Shown here: positions 23,060 through 45,200 of the stretch, one piece after another | Position numbering within the stretch: the first letter of the stretch is position 1 | Layout: every line of letters begins with the position of its first letter | Assembly (NCBI RefSeq): GCF_947507565.1 | Contig: NC_089176.1 | Location: forward strand, 2,046,001-2,110,000 | Reading direction: 5' to 3' | DNA: 64,000 bases | DNA from: Oscarella lobularis | Taxonomy: Eukaryota > Porifera > Homoscleromorpha > Homosclerophorida > Oscarellidae | The notes under the pieces: generated by a model | What the model saw: the letters and a program-made list of their open reading frames with translations, nothing else | What the model was told of the DNA's origin: nothing | Databases searched by the model: none | Translations under genes and position numbers: made by a program

Positions 23060-25941
23060 GTAGTAAGTGAAGTGGTAGTGGTTTGTTGCTGTGCTTGATA
23101 GAGTGTACTTGATGAGCGTTTGTGTAGATGCACTATCGGCGCACGTGGAAGCCGCATTGCACTATAGAAAATATCACTTCAGTCTTTTACCTAGTGTTTA
23201 AGAGAAAGAGCTAATGAGCCATGACATCGTTCCTGTGTGCAGAAGGAGGATTTCAAAGTATTTGTGCACTGTGTGCAGTGACGGGAGCATCGATTGCGCG
23301 CGGTCGCCTTTTTTCTCTTCTTGCTTGCGCGTAGCCAGGTCAGTTTGGAGATGCACTGGCGACGCGTTCTATATTGCTTTTCCTATCGCGTATATTGCAG
23401 GCGTGGGCGCCGTAACGGCGCCGGAACCGAAACAAGAAGTGGGCTCCCCAACGTTTACTTCGCCGCCGATGACGTGACCGGCGTTTATATGTACACGCGC
23501 GTACATTCTTCGTGTAAGAACAGGCCGAATAGTGAAGAAAAACTTTTGTTCCAACAGAATTTAGTTCAGGGAAGATTCTCGTGTCATTATCAGTAAGTTA
23601 TTTTAGTGTCACGTTAAAAATGGCTCATCAAGCTCCTCTTCAAATGCCGCAATTAATGAAGTAATTCCTCTTTCCGTTTTACCTGTACGTCGATAATGCT
23701 GTATTTTGGACGCGCTGTAACCCGATTTATTGATAAATGACATCATCAATAAATCGAGTTGGGATGTTATTAGGCTTATAATTTTTTTTCGTTCCTATAC
23801 AAACAGTTGCCCTTTCAAGTAACCTAAACTTAGTCTCGTCTCGTCTTGTCTCTACTGTACGCCTTTGCTTATTAGCACTGGGTCTATTGGGATGGACACA
23901 GTGACATGGACCCATGATTTGCAGTTTGATGTTTTGTTTATTTACTTATTTATTTATGCCGTTTTGTGGCTCTAGGTTCAGGCAATCCTTTTTAGGATTT
24001 TTCAGCTAAAGAGTTCCCTGGAGTCATTGTCATGCAGCGTTCTTCGGCCCCGCATGTCAAGCAAATGAAAAAACATTGCGTACTTGGTGAGGATCTTTTA
24101 TCCCTATTCGCGTAGCACCTTTTGACGTCGTTCGCCTCTCACTGAGCTCTTTTCGTGCATAGATGACTGCAGCAGCGCAGCGAGATGCTCACGCGTTAAT
24201 TCTCTTTTGCGTTTGCATTCTAGTGTGAGCTGAAAACACGCGGAAAATTTGCCCACGATCTTTGCATCTTTTCTCAACACCGCTTTATTTTGGTGCGCAA
24301 CTGCCAAGGCGAAAAGTGAAATGAAGAGAAAGACAATGCAGTCGTCTTTTTATTTTTTATAGTATAGCTTATTAGTAGGCGTATAATAGTATAGCTTAGG
24401 CGCATAATACGCACGCTTGTGGGGGCTTTTGCAAACTCAAAAGCCCCTGAAACCAGTCTCGCGTGAGCTACCTTGTACTTCGCGTAGCGCATCAAGAACT
24501 GACCTTCCACTCGCGCGCGCATGACGGTATGTTGGACTGCGAGACGAAAGTAGAGAACGATGCGGAAAATTTTTATTCATTAAAGTCCCGGATGTAAAAA
24601 TTAAAACGTTTTGCCTTTTTACGCGGAAAAGGAAAGCCAATGCTTCTCCTCCCCGCGTTGCTCGTCTCCCCCGTTCGAAGGAGACAAGCTTCACCTACCT
24701 CCCCCTCCAATGAGGAGGAGATGAGCCCGGCGCTCCTTGTCCGCTGTCCTCGGCGTCTTCTTAGGCGCTCCTTGTCCTCTTCTCATCTCACTCCCATTGA
24801 GGGGAGTAAGAGGGACTCAACTTCCCCCCGGGTCCAAAGGGTGAGACATATTCCCATGTCCCCAGGGCGACTATCACCCAAGCCGCAAGGAGGAGGGCGA
24901 ATTAGACGAGTTAACCTCCAGCCCCCAAGGAGGTGGGATCACCCAATCATCCCGCAGGTTAAGGCCTTCAGTATACCCCTTTAAGGCCCAAAGGGGGTAC
25001 CCTCGCCACCGGGGCACTGGGGGAGTCATTAACCCAAGACCCGGGAGGACCGCGATTTTGCCCACAGCGTCTTGCCCAAGTGGGGGATGGTAGTTATCAC
25101 TCATACCACCAAGAGTAGGGCCGCTCTATCGCCCCGGCAGAGGTGCGGCCTCTTTTCGCTCTCGGCCCAGAGGGATGGCTGCGTCTGCCTCGTCGGATTG
25201 GGGGGAACGACTACACGACAAAACATTTGACGCGGGGATCTCTACCAATTACCTTGAAAAAAGAAAGAGAACTGGTGGCGTTGACACCAAGGAATTAGTT
25301 CGTTAGTTATGCAGCTTTGAGTGAAAAGGGGCCCCACTGCCTCCAGCAACACTCTCAGCAACGATGAGTGCTTTTTCTCTGCAGGAAATCGTTCTTCTAG
25401 TGCTTTCTCGTCGAACCAGGAGCTTGACGCGACGCGTCACTTGACGAACGCGTCTTTCTCGGACGAACACGCCTTCCCTTGCTTCCCTTGCGTTCCGAAT
25501 CGAGCGGGCGTGCTGCAAAGCAGAACTAGACTTAGAGAGTCTGCATGCTACATGGGGGCTGGGCCACGAGGAGAGAGAAAGCGCTGCTCGCGTCACAAGC
25601 TCCGCATGCTCACCAGAGAGACTCCGAGCGCACTTTGGAGGAAAGATTTCTTCGACAGCTGCTCTACGGTACCGACGAGTCGACGACCCTCTTCGACTCT
25701 TATTTGTCCCTGGACAGAGAAGAGATGAGTTCTTTCTAAAGCACGTTAGCGAGTGAACAAAGACACACCCGGGACATCGCGCGTCAAGTCATTTACAAAC
25801 TAAAAAATTTAGCTCCTCAGCAGAGTTTAGTCTATATCTTCACTATGGCTTACCATAAAGCGTTGGCTAAGGAAAACGTATCAGCTTGTGTACCGTAGAG
25901 GCCACGCAAGGCTAAAACGCTGTAATACGATCTAAGGCAAA
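23060..25941. other. Convergent intergenic region
   Basis: It lies between the 3' ends of the ADAMTS gene (+) and the ABCA gene (-). It holds a GC-rich block at about 24640-25250 and some short frames without recognisable domains. One is a 43-residue frame at 25175-25306; another is about 135 residues at 25321-25728. A segment near 23300-23370 resembles about 17315-17380. I find no support for a full gene. Confidence 0.55.
25175..25306 (+). CDS. Hypothetical 43-residue ORF, uncertain
   Basis: An open frame beginning MAASASSDWGERLHDKTFDA and ending in KELVR. It lies just downstream of the GC-rich block. Its mixed, hydrophilic composition could be a first coding exon, but I found no in-frame continuation and no recognised domain. 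It may be a chance frame. Confidence 0.18.
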   Translation: MAASASSDWGERLHDKTFDAGISTNYLEKRKRTGGVDTKELVR

Positions 25942-36716
<10,775 letters not shown>

Positions 36717-37180
36717 GAAGAATGCGCCGAGTTCCTAAAAGAGGCCCCGATTTTTGCTGACTTGCTCGTTCCAATGCACGAAATCACCTCGACCAATGAT
36801 TGCTGAATCAGAGCTTTAAGCACAAGGCGAAAACTCGCGTAAAATATCTGCGTAAAATCCTGTCATGTGATTGTCCCATCAAAAGGTCCCGGTTAACGTT
36901 GCAAAGTCTCTAAGCAGTCTCGCCCGTGACCCCGCTCTCGAGGTTCATCATCTATTAAAGCCAAGTAGAGATGCTTGATTTCTATATGCTGAACAGATTG
37001 TGGAAAATTTGTTGTCCGTTCGACTGCAGCGTATCCTAATTAATTGATCACTTGCGAACTTGGTTGCAGTTGAATATAGCATGCTATGTTAGTGGTCCGT
37101 CGCCTAGAGCTTTCGCGTTAATTGCATCATAAACAAACTATCAAAAACAAGGAATGTAAAAATAGCAGTACAAAGCAGTT
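36717..37180. other. Short intergenic region upstream of ABCA
   Basis: It lies between the ABCA start and the end of the kinase gene, both on the minus strand. It includes the kinase-tail relic at 36893-36993 and presumably the ABCA promoter. Confidence 0.6.
36893..36993 (-). pseudogene. Relic of a duplicated kinase C-terminus
   Basis: The minus strand reads HLYLALIDDEPRERGHGRDC then LETLQR and a stop. This parallels HLCYTLIQEEPRTRGEGQSC then LKTLQN in the adjacent intact kinase. No other kinase motifs lie upstream in the remaining space before 37181. It is therefore the leftover end of a second copy. Confidence 0.75.
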
Positions 37181-40100
37181 CTAGGACAACTCAACAAAAG
37201 TCAGTTCGCCGCAGTCATTATGATACTTTCCTTTCACCATTCGCTTTGGAGGACACTTCCCATACTCTTTATCGTTCTCTTTCACGTTCTGCAAAGTTTT
37301 CAGGCAGCTTTGTCCTTCACCACGAGTTCGAGGCTCCTCCTGTATTAGAGTATAGCAAAGATGTCTGACTTCCTCGTGTGAAACACGGGCTACTTGAGTA
37401 TGACGGCTACTCTTCGCCGGAAATTCACCCGTCATTAATTCAATGATCGTGACGCCCAGACTATATAAATCCGCCCACTGTGTATTTGCTGTATAGAGTC
37501 CTGTACGAGCGACCGGTTGCAACCGCTCTGGAGCAGCGTACTCGGGACTATGTGGTCCAGCTGAGAGACTACCCTTTTCAAGTCGAGCCGTTCCCAAATC
37601 AGCTATCTGCGCCCCCATTAGCGGAGTGACAAGAATGTTTGAAGAGCGGATGTCGCCGTGCAACACTGGATCGGGACGAAGCTGATGAAGGTACGTTATG
37701 CCGGATGCCATTCCAATTGCAAGGTCAACTTGCTCTCTCAAACTTAACCTCGAGTTCAATCTCGAGGTCTTTTCAATGACTTCATATAAAGAAGCTTCAA
37801 GCAGATTAGTGATGATTCTCATGGGTTCATCGTTGCGAAATGTAACGCCGCAAATGGCCAGGATGTTGGGATGGTGCACCCAACTGCTAATTTCCATTTC
37901 TTGCCGAAATAAGAGCAAGTTTCGCTCTGCGTCAATAAACTCGTGCAACTCTTTAACAGCAACGTGACTACCACGCCAGATTCCCACTTGCACTCCTACA
38001 GTACAGATAATTAATTAAGCAGACATCGAATGAACGAGCAATGCGACTATTTTTATATCACTCGGTTAATTAAGTGTATAATAATGAGTAGGCCGAACCA
38101 TTTCACCCACGTCTACCTTTATCTAAAATATTAATAACTGTGCGTACCTCCGTACGATCCATGCCCCATTTCAATTCCCGTCATTTCCACGTCTTCAACT
38201 GGAATTTGGAGAAAGTCGCCATAACGCTGATATTTTTCAATCTGCTCCTTTTGCTCTTTGCATCGCCCGAGCGCAATTTGGTACTCTTTGGTGAGGCGCT
38301 GCATCCTTTCTTCGCTATTCTTCGCCTTTCTGGATTCATCTTGAATGACACTCTATAAAGAACACGAAAATGAATAAGTTAGTCAGAGAAAGGCTCTGAG
38401 TAGATACTTCGGAATCACGAAGTCGTGAGTTCAGCTGACTATTAGCCTCCTCCAGCTCCTGACATCTCAAACGGTACCTTTCAACTTCACCTTGCGTATC
38501 GGAAAGAGATAGACGATCTTCCTTCATAACAAGGGACGAGCGCAGATCTTCGTTTTTCTCCTAAATAGCATCAGAGCCTATGATGACCCAACTCGATCGA
38601 GTTCGTGAAAGTTGCCTACGGTAAGAGATTCAACTCGTTCTTGAAGCTGCTCAATAATTGCTGTTTTTTCTGCAAGGCTACTAAGCAAGTCGTCCCGTTC
38701 TCTCTAACATACTGAAGTCAGGCAAACGCAGAACAAGCTAAATTCCAAGAACCTGGGTCGCTGATAAAGCGTTTTCTAGACTCTTTCCTTCCGTTTCAGC
38801 GCGCTTGCTCAGTTGTGCCAGTTGACGATTAAGATCTGAGCACTGTGAGCAGTCGAGATTGTCATCTTTTCCTTTGCTGATATCATAAAGCCATTGCAAA
38901 AGCCACGGAGCCTTTCCCTTTTCCTCACACGTTTGCATAGCTAGCCTTAGAAGGGCATTGAACGCTGCCTGGCCGCTCTTACTCGCCTATAAAGGAAACA
39001 AAGCTCCCGTTTAAATTAATATGTGAAATGGCAGAGTGAGTGCCATGCGTGATGTACAATTGAAACGTTGTTGATAGCTATTTCCAGCATTCTTTCCAGA
39101 TAATTAAGAAGAAACGAGCAAATTCTTGGAACGCGATACATCGCTTCGTACGCTACTATAATCGAAACACTGTCCGCCTACAAAGAGTTTCACTTCGGTT
39201 AGCAATTATATAGGGGCAAATAAACTTTACGTCGAAAGATTTCAGCTCCTCTTCCACAAACGATTGAAACGACGATTGTAACCGTTCTTCTTCAAACACA
39301 TCACTGCATTCGATAATTTCGTTCCAAATCTGAAATACTAAGTAAATGACTTCATCGTGCATTAGATACAAACAGTCTTGCATTCAAATAATTTCTTAGA
39401 TCTTTTGGCTGGCTTTTTCGCGATATCCAACCAGATATTGACTGACTGACGTTTCTCAAACTCTCATCCACAGGATATTCGTCGCTCACGACTCTATGCT
39501 GCTCCATTCGACGAACAGCGTTCACGCACGAAAAAATGAGGCGAGTCAGCGTCACAATTATCAAATGCGTCACGCTTTCCTTCATACGTCGGTCGCACAG
39601 AAGAGACAGAAGTTCGATCCCTGCTTCCACGCCGGAAACTGCAAGACAGTACGTCACCCTACAAAATGCCGTCAAATTCGATAAAGAAAATGCGCTAATT
39701 TTCGCACTCGTCAGTAGCTGTTACTCGACCAAGCAATATCACCAGCTTGTCAAGCGACGATGTAAGAAATTCCACCTAAAGCTCTGTTACAACCAACTAT
39801 CTAAATTCCATGCAGGCATCCTATACCAAATCACTTCTTCCTTTTCCTGCTTTAGACCAGCTGTCTTGTCTCAAAACGATTGCTTTAATCACATTTGTCG
39901 GATGGAGAGGCTTAATCCAGTCTTTGAGCGCGGAGAAGGGACAGGCATGCAGTATTGTATTCTGAAGGAACGGATCGAGAACTAAAAGGCGATTAGCGCA
40001 GTTCTCAAAAGCCTCCTTCGTCCTAGAGGTGGTCAGATTAAATTTCACTAAAATGCGCACGACGAAACCCTTACTCCTTCTGCAAGTGTTTTAAGTCTCC

Positions 40101-41990
40101 TTCCTTGCTGCCTATGCCGCATAAACCCCACCAGTCAGGCTTAGCCTGGCTAACTGCCTTGAAAGGATACTCAAATGGAGTGGCAGCGTCACTCAAGAAA
40201 TGAACGAGTGGCATTGCCAAAATCCAGTCATGGCAGGGCTTGGCACTTTGCGATAGAGACGTGCAAACGGCTAAAACCACATCAAGAAGCAACCTGCAAA
40301 TCCAAAACAATAACGGCATGAAGCAAATTTATCTACAGCATAATAATGAGTACGCAAGCTAAATTTTCTATTACGCTTCCCCCATTTACGAACTTACTTT
40401 TTGTCCGGAAATTCTGCCTTGATGGCTTCAAACACAGGACATCTGCGAAGCTGCAAGTCAAACGGAAGAACAAAGCAGGCTGTTAATGCCACGCTCAGTC
40501 CAAAAGCTCCGACGTCGACTTTGTAGTGACGAAAAATGACGGCGATGGAAAGCGCGGATACAACTTTGCGTTGCGCTGCGCCAATGTTGGGAGGTACCAA
40601 TCGACTCAGGCCCACTACTTTGTCGAAAAAAATCTTTTTGAGAACCTGCACGAGAAGAAATAAAAAGTCTTAAAAAACGCACAAATGTAAAAGCAAACGC
40701 TTGAGGCTTAGGGCTTAGGCTACGGTTCGCTCTCAAAGACACTGCGACTAGGTCACACGCTATTTTCCTACAGCCTCTTAGAACACGAGAACGGTAACGT
40801 GCTAAGAACTTCGGCGGATTAAATTCTACGACAGACTAAACCCGGCGGAATAAGGTGCCTTAACATAAACGCAGCGCTTCACTGTACCTTATGGACACTC
40901 AGTCCGTCAGGACGAAATGCTTCCGCTTTGTGCCCTTTGCCATCGACAACGGGCAAATTGCTCAAGCCGTCAACGACAGCGTAGAAACGCTCAATGGCCT
41001 CTTGAGTCGACATCACATCGCCAGTTTGAAGTTGAGAAGAGCAGAAGCCTCGCCACTTGGGAAAGAAATGTTCTATAGCCAATTCGCGATCCTCGACAAC
41101 TCGAGCCATGGAAAGAGAGACGGACGTCGACGGCTTCCTCTCTCGTCTTAATGGCTCAGGAAGTGAACGAATAACGCCGTCGTATTTCTCATAGACGCCT
41201 AGAAGACGGCAGTGTCACTACATAATATCATAGTTCGCAATCAATTAAACTGGCACAACCTTCGGCAAAGCTACGTAAATTTGACACCTGCAGAAGGCGA
41301 TTTACGACCCCACCGTGCTTTCCCTGGCGTAGAAACTCCCATTCGTCAGGAGGAGGTTTACTCTTGCCAAAGCTTCCGCTCTTAGTTACAGCGTACTTGT
41401 AAGGAATTCTTTGGGACAGTGCCGTCGCCGGCAGCGTCAGGCAGCCGATCATTTCAACCATATTATCTCGACTCGATCTAAAATATTTTATTATTTAATT
41501 AATTATATATAATGGGCAAATAGAAAGAACTCGCATGGTTTCCATCTCAACCGCCGCTTTCGACCAAGAATGGAGTAAAGGGCTTCCGAAAAAAATTCCG
41601 ACCTTATGACGAGCAGTATCACCAGGCTCAAAGTTCCAGTCGTCGCAGAGAAGCGCGTGGAATACGATTTGGATGTCGTCGAAAGATCCGGTAGGATGTT
41701 CTCTGAAGGTAAACGATTTTAGAGTTTGAATTGACTTCGGCTCACACCGACTCTTTGCTTGATTCGCTTTTACTGCGTTCCTTCGCCGTAGGACTGCGGT
41801 CGCAAGAGCCAGATGGGCTGGAGGAACCTTTTAGAGTTCCGTCACGTGATTCAACTCTGGTATTTTCTGATGAAAGCAGGGATTCTAGAGGACGGTCGCC
41901 CTCGCAAATCCCTGAAAGCAATGCTTACTTTTCAGGAAGCGCTGTTTCCTTTTCATTGTACGCCACCGTTTCTACCAAGTAGAAATGCGT
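37181..41990 (-). CDS. RNF213-like N-terminal region fused to coiled coil and TKL-type kinase
   Basis: A multi-exon intracellular protein. The N-terminal exons encode a CBM20-like segment (FDDIQIVFHALLCDDWNFEP, KVGIFFGSPLLHSW, IPYKYAVTKSG), followed by helical arm-like sequence including DWILAMPLVHFLSDAATPFE. These resemble the N-terminal part of the RNF213 family. A coiled coil follows (LRCQELEEANSQLNSRLRD). The kinase domain occupies roughly 38190-37300: glycine loop GHGSYGGVQVGIW, VAVKEL, HGDIRSSNILV, IADLGTARL, EYAAPERL and YSLGVTIIELMTGEFP. It has HGD for HRD and DLG for DFG, but Lys, Asp and APE are present, so it may be active. The RNF213 AAA+ and RING parts are absent. The start exon is uncertain: a Ser-rich exon with an acceptor near 41930 joins in phase through the gtgagc donor, but its own upstream ATG was not identified. 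The gene could be two adjacent genes; no stop or clear promoter separates them. Confidence 0.65.
37300..38190 (-). other. TKL-like protein kinase domain
   Basis: The glycine loop GHGSYGG lies in one exon and joins in frame to VQVGIWRGSHVAVKEL in the next. The other motifs are the catalytic loop HGDIRSSNILV, metal-binding DLG, activation-segment end YAAPE and DLYSLGVTIIELMTGEFP. The substitutions HGD and DLG are found in other TKL and plant-like kinases, so specificity cannot be assigned. Confidence 0.85.
41480..41720 (-). other. CBM20-like segment of the RNF213-like N-terminus
   Basis: The segment FHALLCDDWNFEPGDTARHK then VGIFFGSPLLHSW carries the F-H-A, V-x-I-x-F-G and L-x-x-W spacing of starch-binding CBM20 folds predicted in RNF213. 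It is followed by IPYKYAV in the next exon. This is motif-level similarity only. Confidence 0.5.
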
Positions 41991-42227
41991 CACTGTAGGA
42001 GAAGGACAAAGCCACCGCGAGAATCTAGAACATTGCTCAACGTGAAAGAAGCCTGAAAGTGCGAGAAATTACCGCGCTAACTGCAGTGAATTTGTAGAGT
42101 CTGAGTTCTTAACGTGCGCTAAATGAGACTTTGGCTCTTGGCTCTGGACCCTGCTCTGGACTGCTCTGGACTGGTGCCATAAGGTGCCATAGACTGTGCC
42201 ATAGATGTATGGACTGACTAACCGTTT
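41991..42227. other. Short intergenic region with small direct repeats
   Basis: It lies between the start of the RNF213-like gene and the stop of thioester gene 1, both on the minus strand. It carries short tandem pieces such as 'gctctggact' twice and 'gtgccata' three times. It probably contains the promoter of the downstream gene. Confidence 0.5.
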
Positions 42228-45200
42228 TCAGCTCAATTTTTTACGTACTATCAGCAAAAACAGCGCAACAAAGAGAAATACATCATGAACCAGGACACCG
42301 ACTGCTGCAACAAATCCTAAACGCATGCAACAAGATAGCATAATTCAGACGAAAGAATCCAAGAAGGCTTCATCTTTGGAGAAAAGCGTACTGTTAACAA
42401 CCCTGTCATCCGATACGCGCACACGCAGGCTTACCCTCTTCCGATGTGGTCTTGAGAGTGGGCTCCGTAAGTGACTCGATCTGTCCCGATGAAGACGATT
42501 CTTTTTCGTCAAGTTCGTCTTGTTCACTTGGTGCCTTGCATTCGTCCAATGAAGCGGAAATCGTCGCTGGCGGGTCGTAGGATATCACAGTCATAAAATC
42601 TGAATTAGATAGAATGATTTAATTTTTTCGCATCGCTGTCAAAATCGCTTTCTGTACCTGGTTCATAGTAAGCGTAAGCTCGAATGAAAGCCGGTTGGAG
42701 CTTCGACACGCAATGCGATCTTTGAAAGGAGGCGTTAAAGCAGATAATTCGAGCTGAACGAATCTGACCGAGAAATAAAACACGGGATTAGAAAAAAAAT
42801 AGCATGTCTCCGATCTCGACCTCAAATCACCTCGTCAAAATACAAGACAAGTTTCCTAGCTTCAATTTCGTATCGCTGAAGTAAAATTTCGTTGTCGTCA
42901 ATTAGCTGAGCGCAAAAAAGACGTAACAAGACTATAGTCAATATTTTGATACGAGACTCGCCTTGCTTAGTCCCTCTTTGTCAACACTGAATCCAGAGAG
43001 GAAACCGATTTCGACGATACACATGCTAGAATCGGACTTGCGATTCCATCTTAGATAGCGCAATAAGCAAGATCGCAAGAAAAAAGGAATAATAAAAGAT
43101 ACCTAACACACGTTCTCAATTCCAAACGGTTGTCGTCATATCGGTCTGATTCATCAAATGGCACTTCGTTTTCTTCCGCTAGCAATCTGTTCCGTATTGT
43201 AGTATTTATTTGAAACGACAACTCCGGCGCCAAAAGAGGAACGTTGTAGGTGACTGTAGCCTAAAACAAACGGATTTCAGAAACTGATAGCTCATACATG
43301 TATATCTACATGCATACCTGGACCAACGCCGCTCTGTTACCCATAGATTGAACTTGTAGTGTCGAAGGCACCGGAATCTGTCAAGAAAGAGCTTGCATGT
43401 GTACAAACGACCTTTTTATGACTAGCTCATCACGTACCTCAAACCGGCGGGTGATAATCGCCGTGCGGCTATTAATAGATAATTGCTGATGAAACTTTCC
43501 CGCAACGTTTAGCTCTATAGCAAGAGCCGAGCTTTCGTCTAGCTTGCCAGTTTTAATTGACATCAACGAAAGAGCCATCAGCGCGATGATCGAGTCTTGA
43601 CTTGATCTCCATCCACCCCTGGCGTCCATCTGAGCCAGGAGCCAATTTCGTATAGGAATAGCAGACAAAATATCGCCCTTTTCAACGTAGGCAAGCATGA
43701 CGTAGGCTGTGGCTTCAATAGATCCCGGAGAGACGTAGCGATAGTAATACCCTCTGCTACACAACCAATACTTCTGTGAATCTGGACATTATATTGTCTG
43801 TGGGTTTCTGCATTCTCTGGCTACCGCTCTTACCTTTGACGTACGCTTCCTTCTCTAGTTTTTGCAACAGAAAATTGGCCGCTTCTATGTCGTTTCCAAC
43901 GACCAAAGAATAGGCAGTAAGCGCCATCAAGTACACGTTTGTTTGCGAACGTAAAGTTGACTTCAAGTAGCGAAGGGCACTGGAAATGACACCAGTCAAC
44001 GGCTTACTGCACGATAATTTCTAGAAATAAAATCGAAGATTATTCTATAAATAGAGCAGCCATCTTACGACAACAGAATTCACTTCAACAAGCGTCATCA
44101 GAGAGTAAGCAGTCAAGGCGACGGGCAAGTTTTCCCGGCCACACTACCAAAACAAAATATTATTTCAACTGATAGCCAGGACTAGCAGAAAGGTGGAAGC
44201 GGCTACAAGCAACATTCAATATCTTACCGTTAAATGATAGCACCGACCGGGTTCAACAAAAGACCCGTCTGACTGCTGCTGATTCACAATCCAGCATGCA
44301 GACTGAGCCATATCAGTGCGATCAATATACATAACAGACGACGCTTGAGCGTAGACCCGGAGAACAAACGTCGTTAGACTATGCACAAAGCTTTATCAGT
44401 AACAAAATAAAATAAAATAAAAACGATAGTATACCATGTGCTTCCAAACAAAGAACGCTGTCCCCAGGCAGCGTAGGAGTAGTCGTTTCGCTTATATGTC
44501 AGTTGTCTCTGATAGCCTACATAGACGGAATTCCAATAATTGCCCAACGAGCTTGCATGACTTCTATATATACACACCTATTTGCATATACCGAGTAGCC
44601 TTTCGGTCGATTGCATCTGTAAGCAACCCATTTACTTGAAGGTATCGTTTAACCATAACAGATGGAGAAAAAGAGGCTATGTTCTGTTCTCCACAACCGT
44701 ACGGCATAACGAGCAGGCCACCTAAGGAGGCGAGCGCCGGTCCCATAAAATCCCCTAAAACAAAGTATGACTACAGGAAATGACTCGCCCTGCTGATAAC
44801 GTGTACCGCTAATTGACACCACTCCCTTCACGGAACCATCGACGATGACCGAGGGAAGAGAAAGGTTAAATGATTCCGTTTGATTTCCGGTTAACAAGAC
44901 GCTTGAAAAATACGATTCTTCTTTTCCTTCTGGCTATAAACACACTGCAGTTGAAAAAGAATAGACCGTAGTAACTCTTCCGTGTCATACCTCGACAAAA
45001 AGCATTCTTATAACAGCATCGGACTCGATTGTGGAATATGCTGTTATCTTGAGAGGAACTTGCCCAAGTCGTAGCGGTACAATTGGAAAACGAACAGTGC
45101 GACTGTTCTGCGCTGATATAAAGACAGATACTTCGCTGGCATTTCCAATGAATTCAAATCCTCCTGTCTGCGCATCCAACACAATGAGAACCTAAATATC

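Noticed and set aside
25321-25728. A 135-residue plus-strand frame as a gene
   Set aside because: No recognisable domain, no in-frame splice partner and a composition that does not favour one frame over the others.
39536-39985. Plus-strand frame of 149 residues in the RNF213-like region
   Set aside because: Antisense to exons of the minus-strand gene, without its own domain or splice support.
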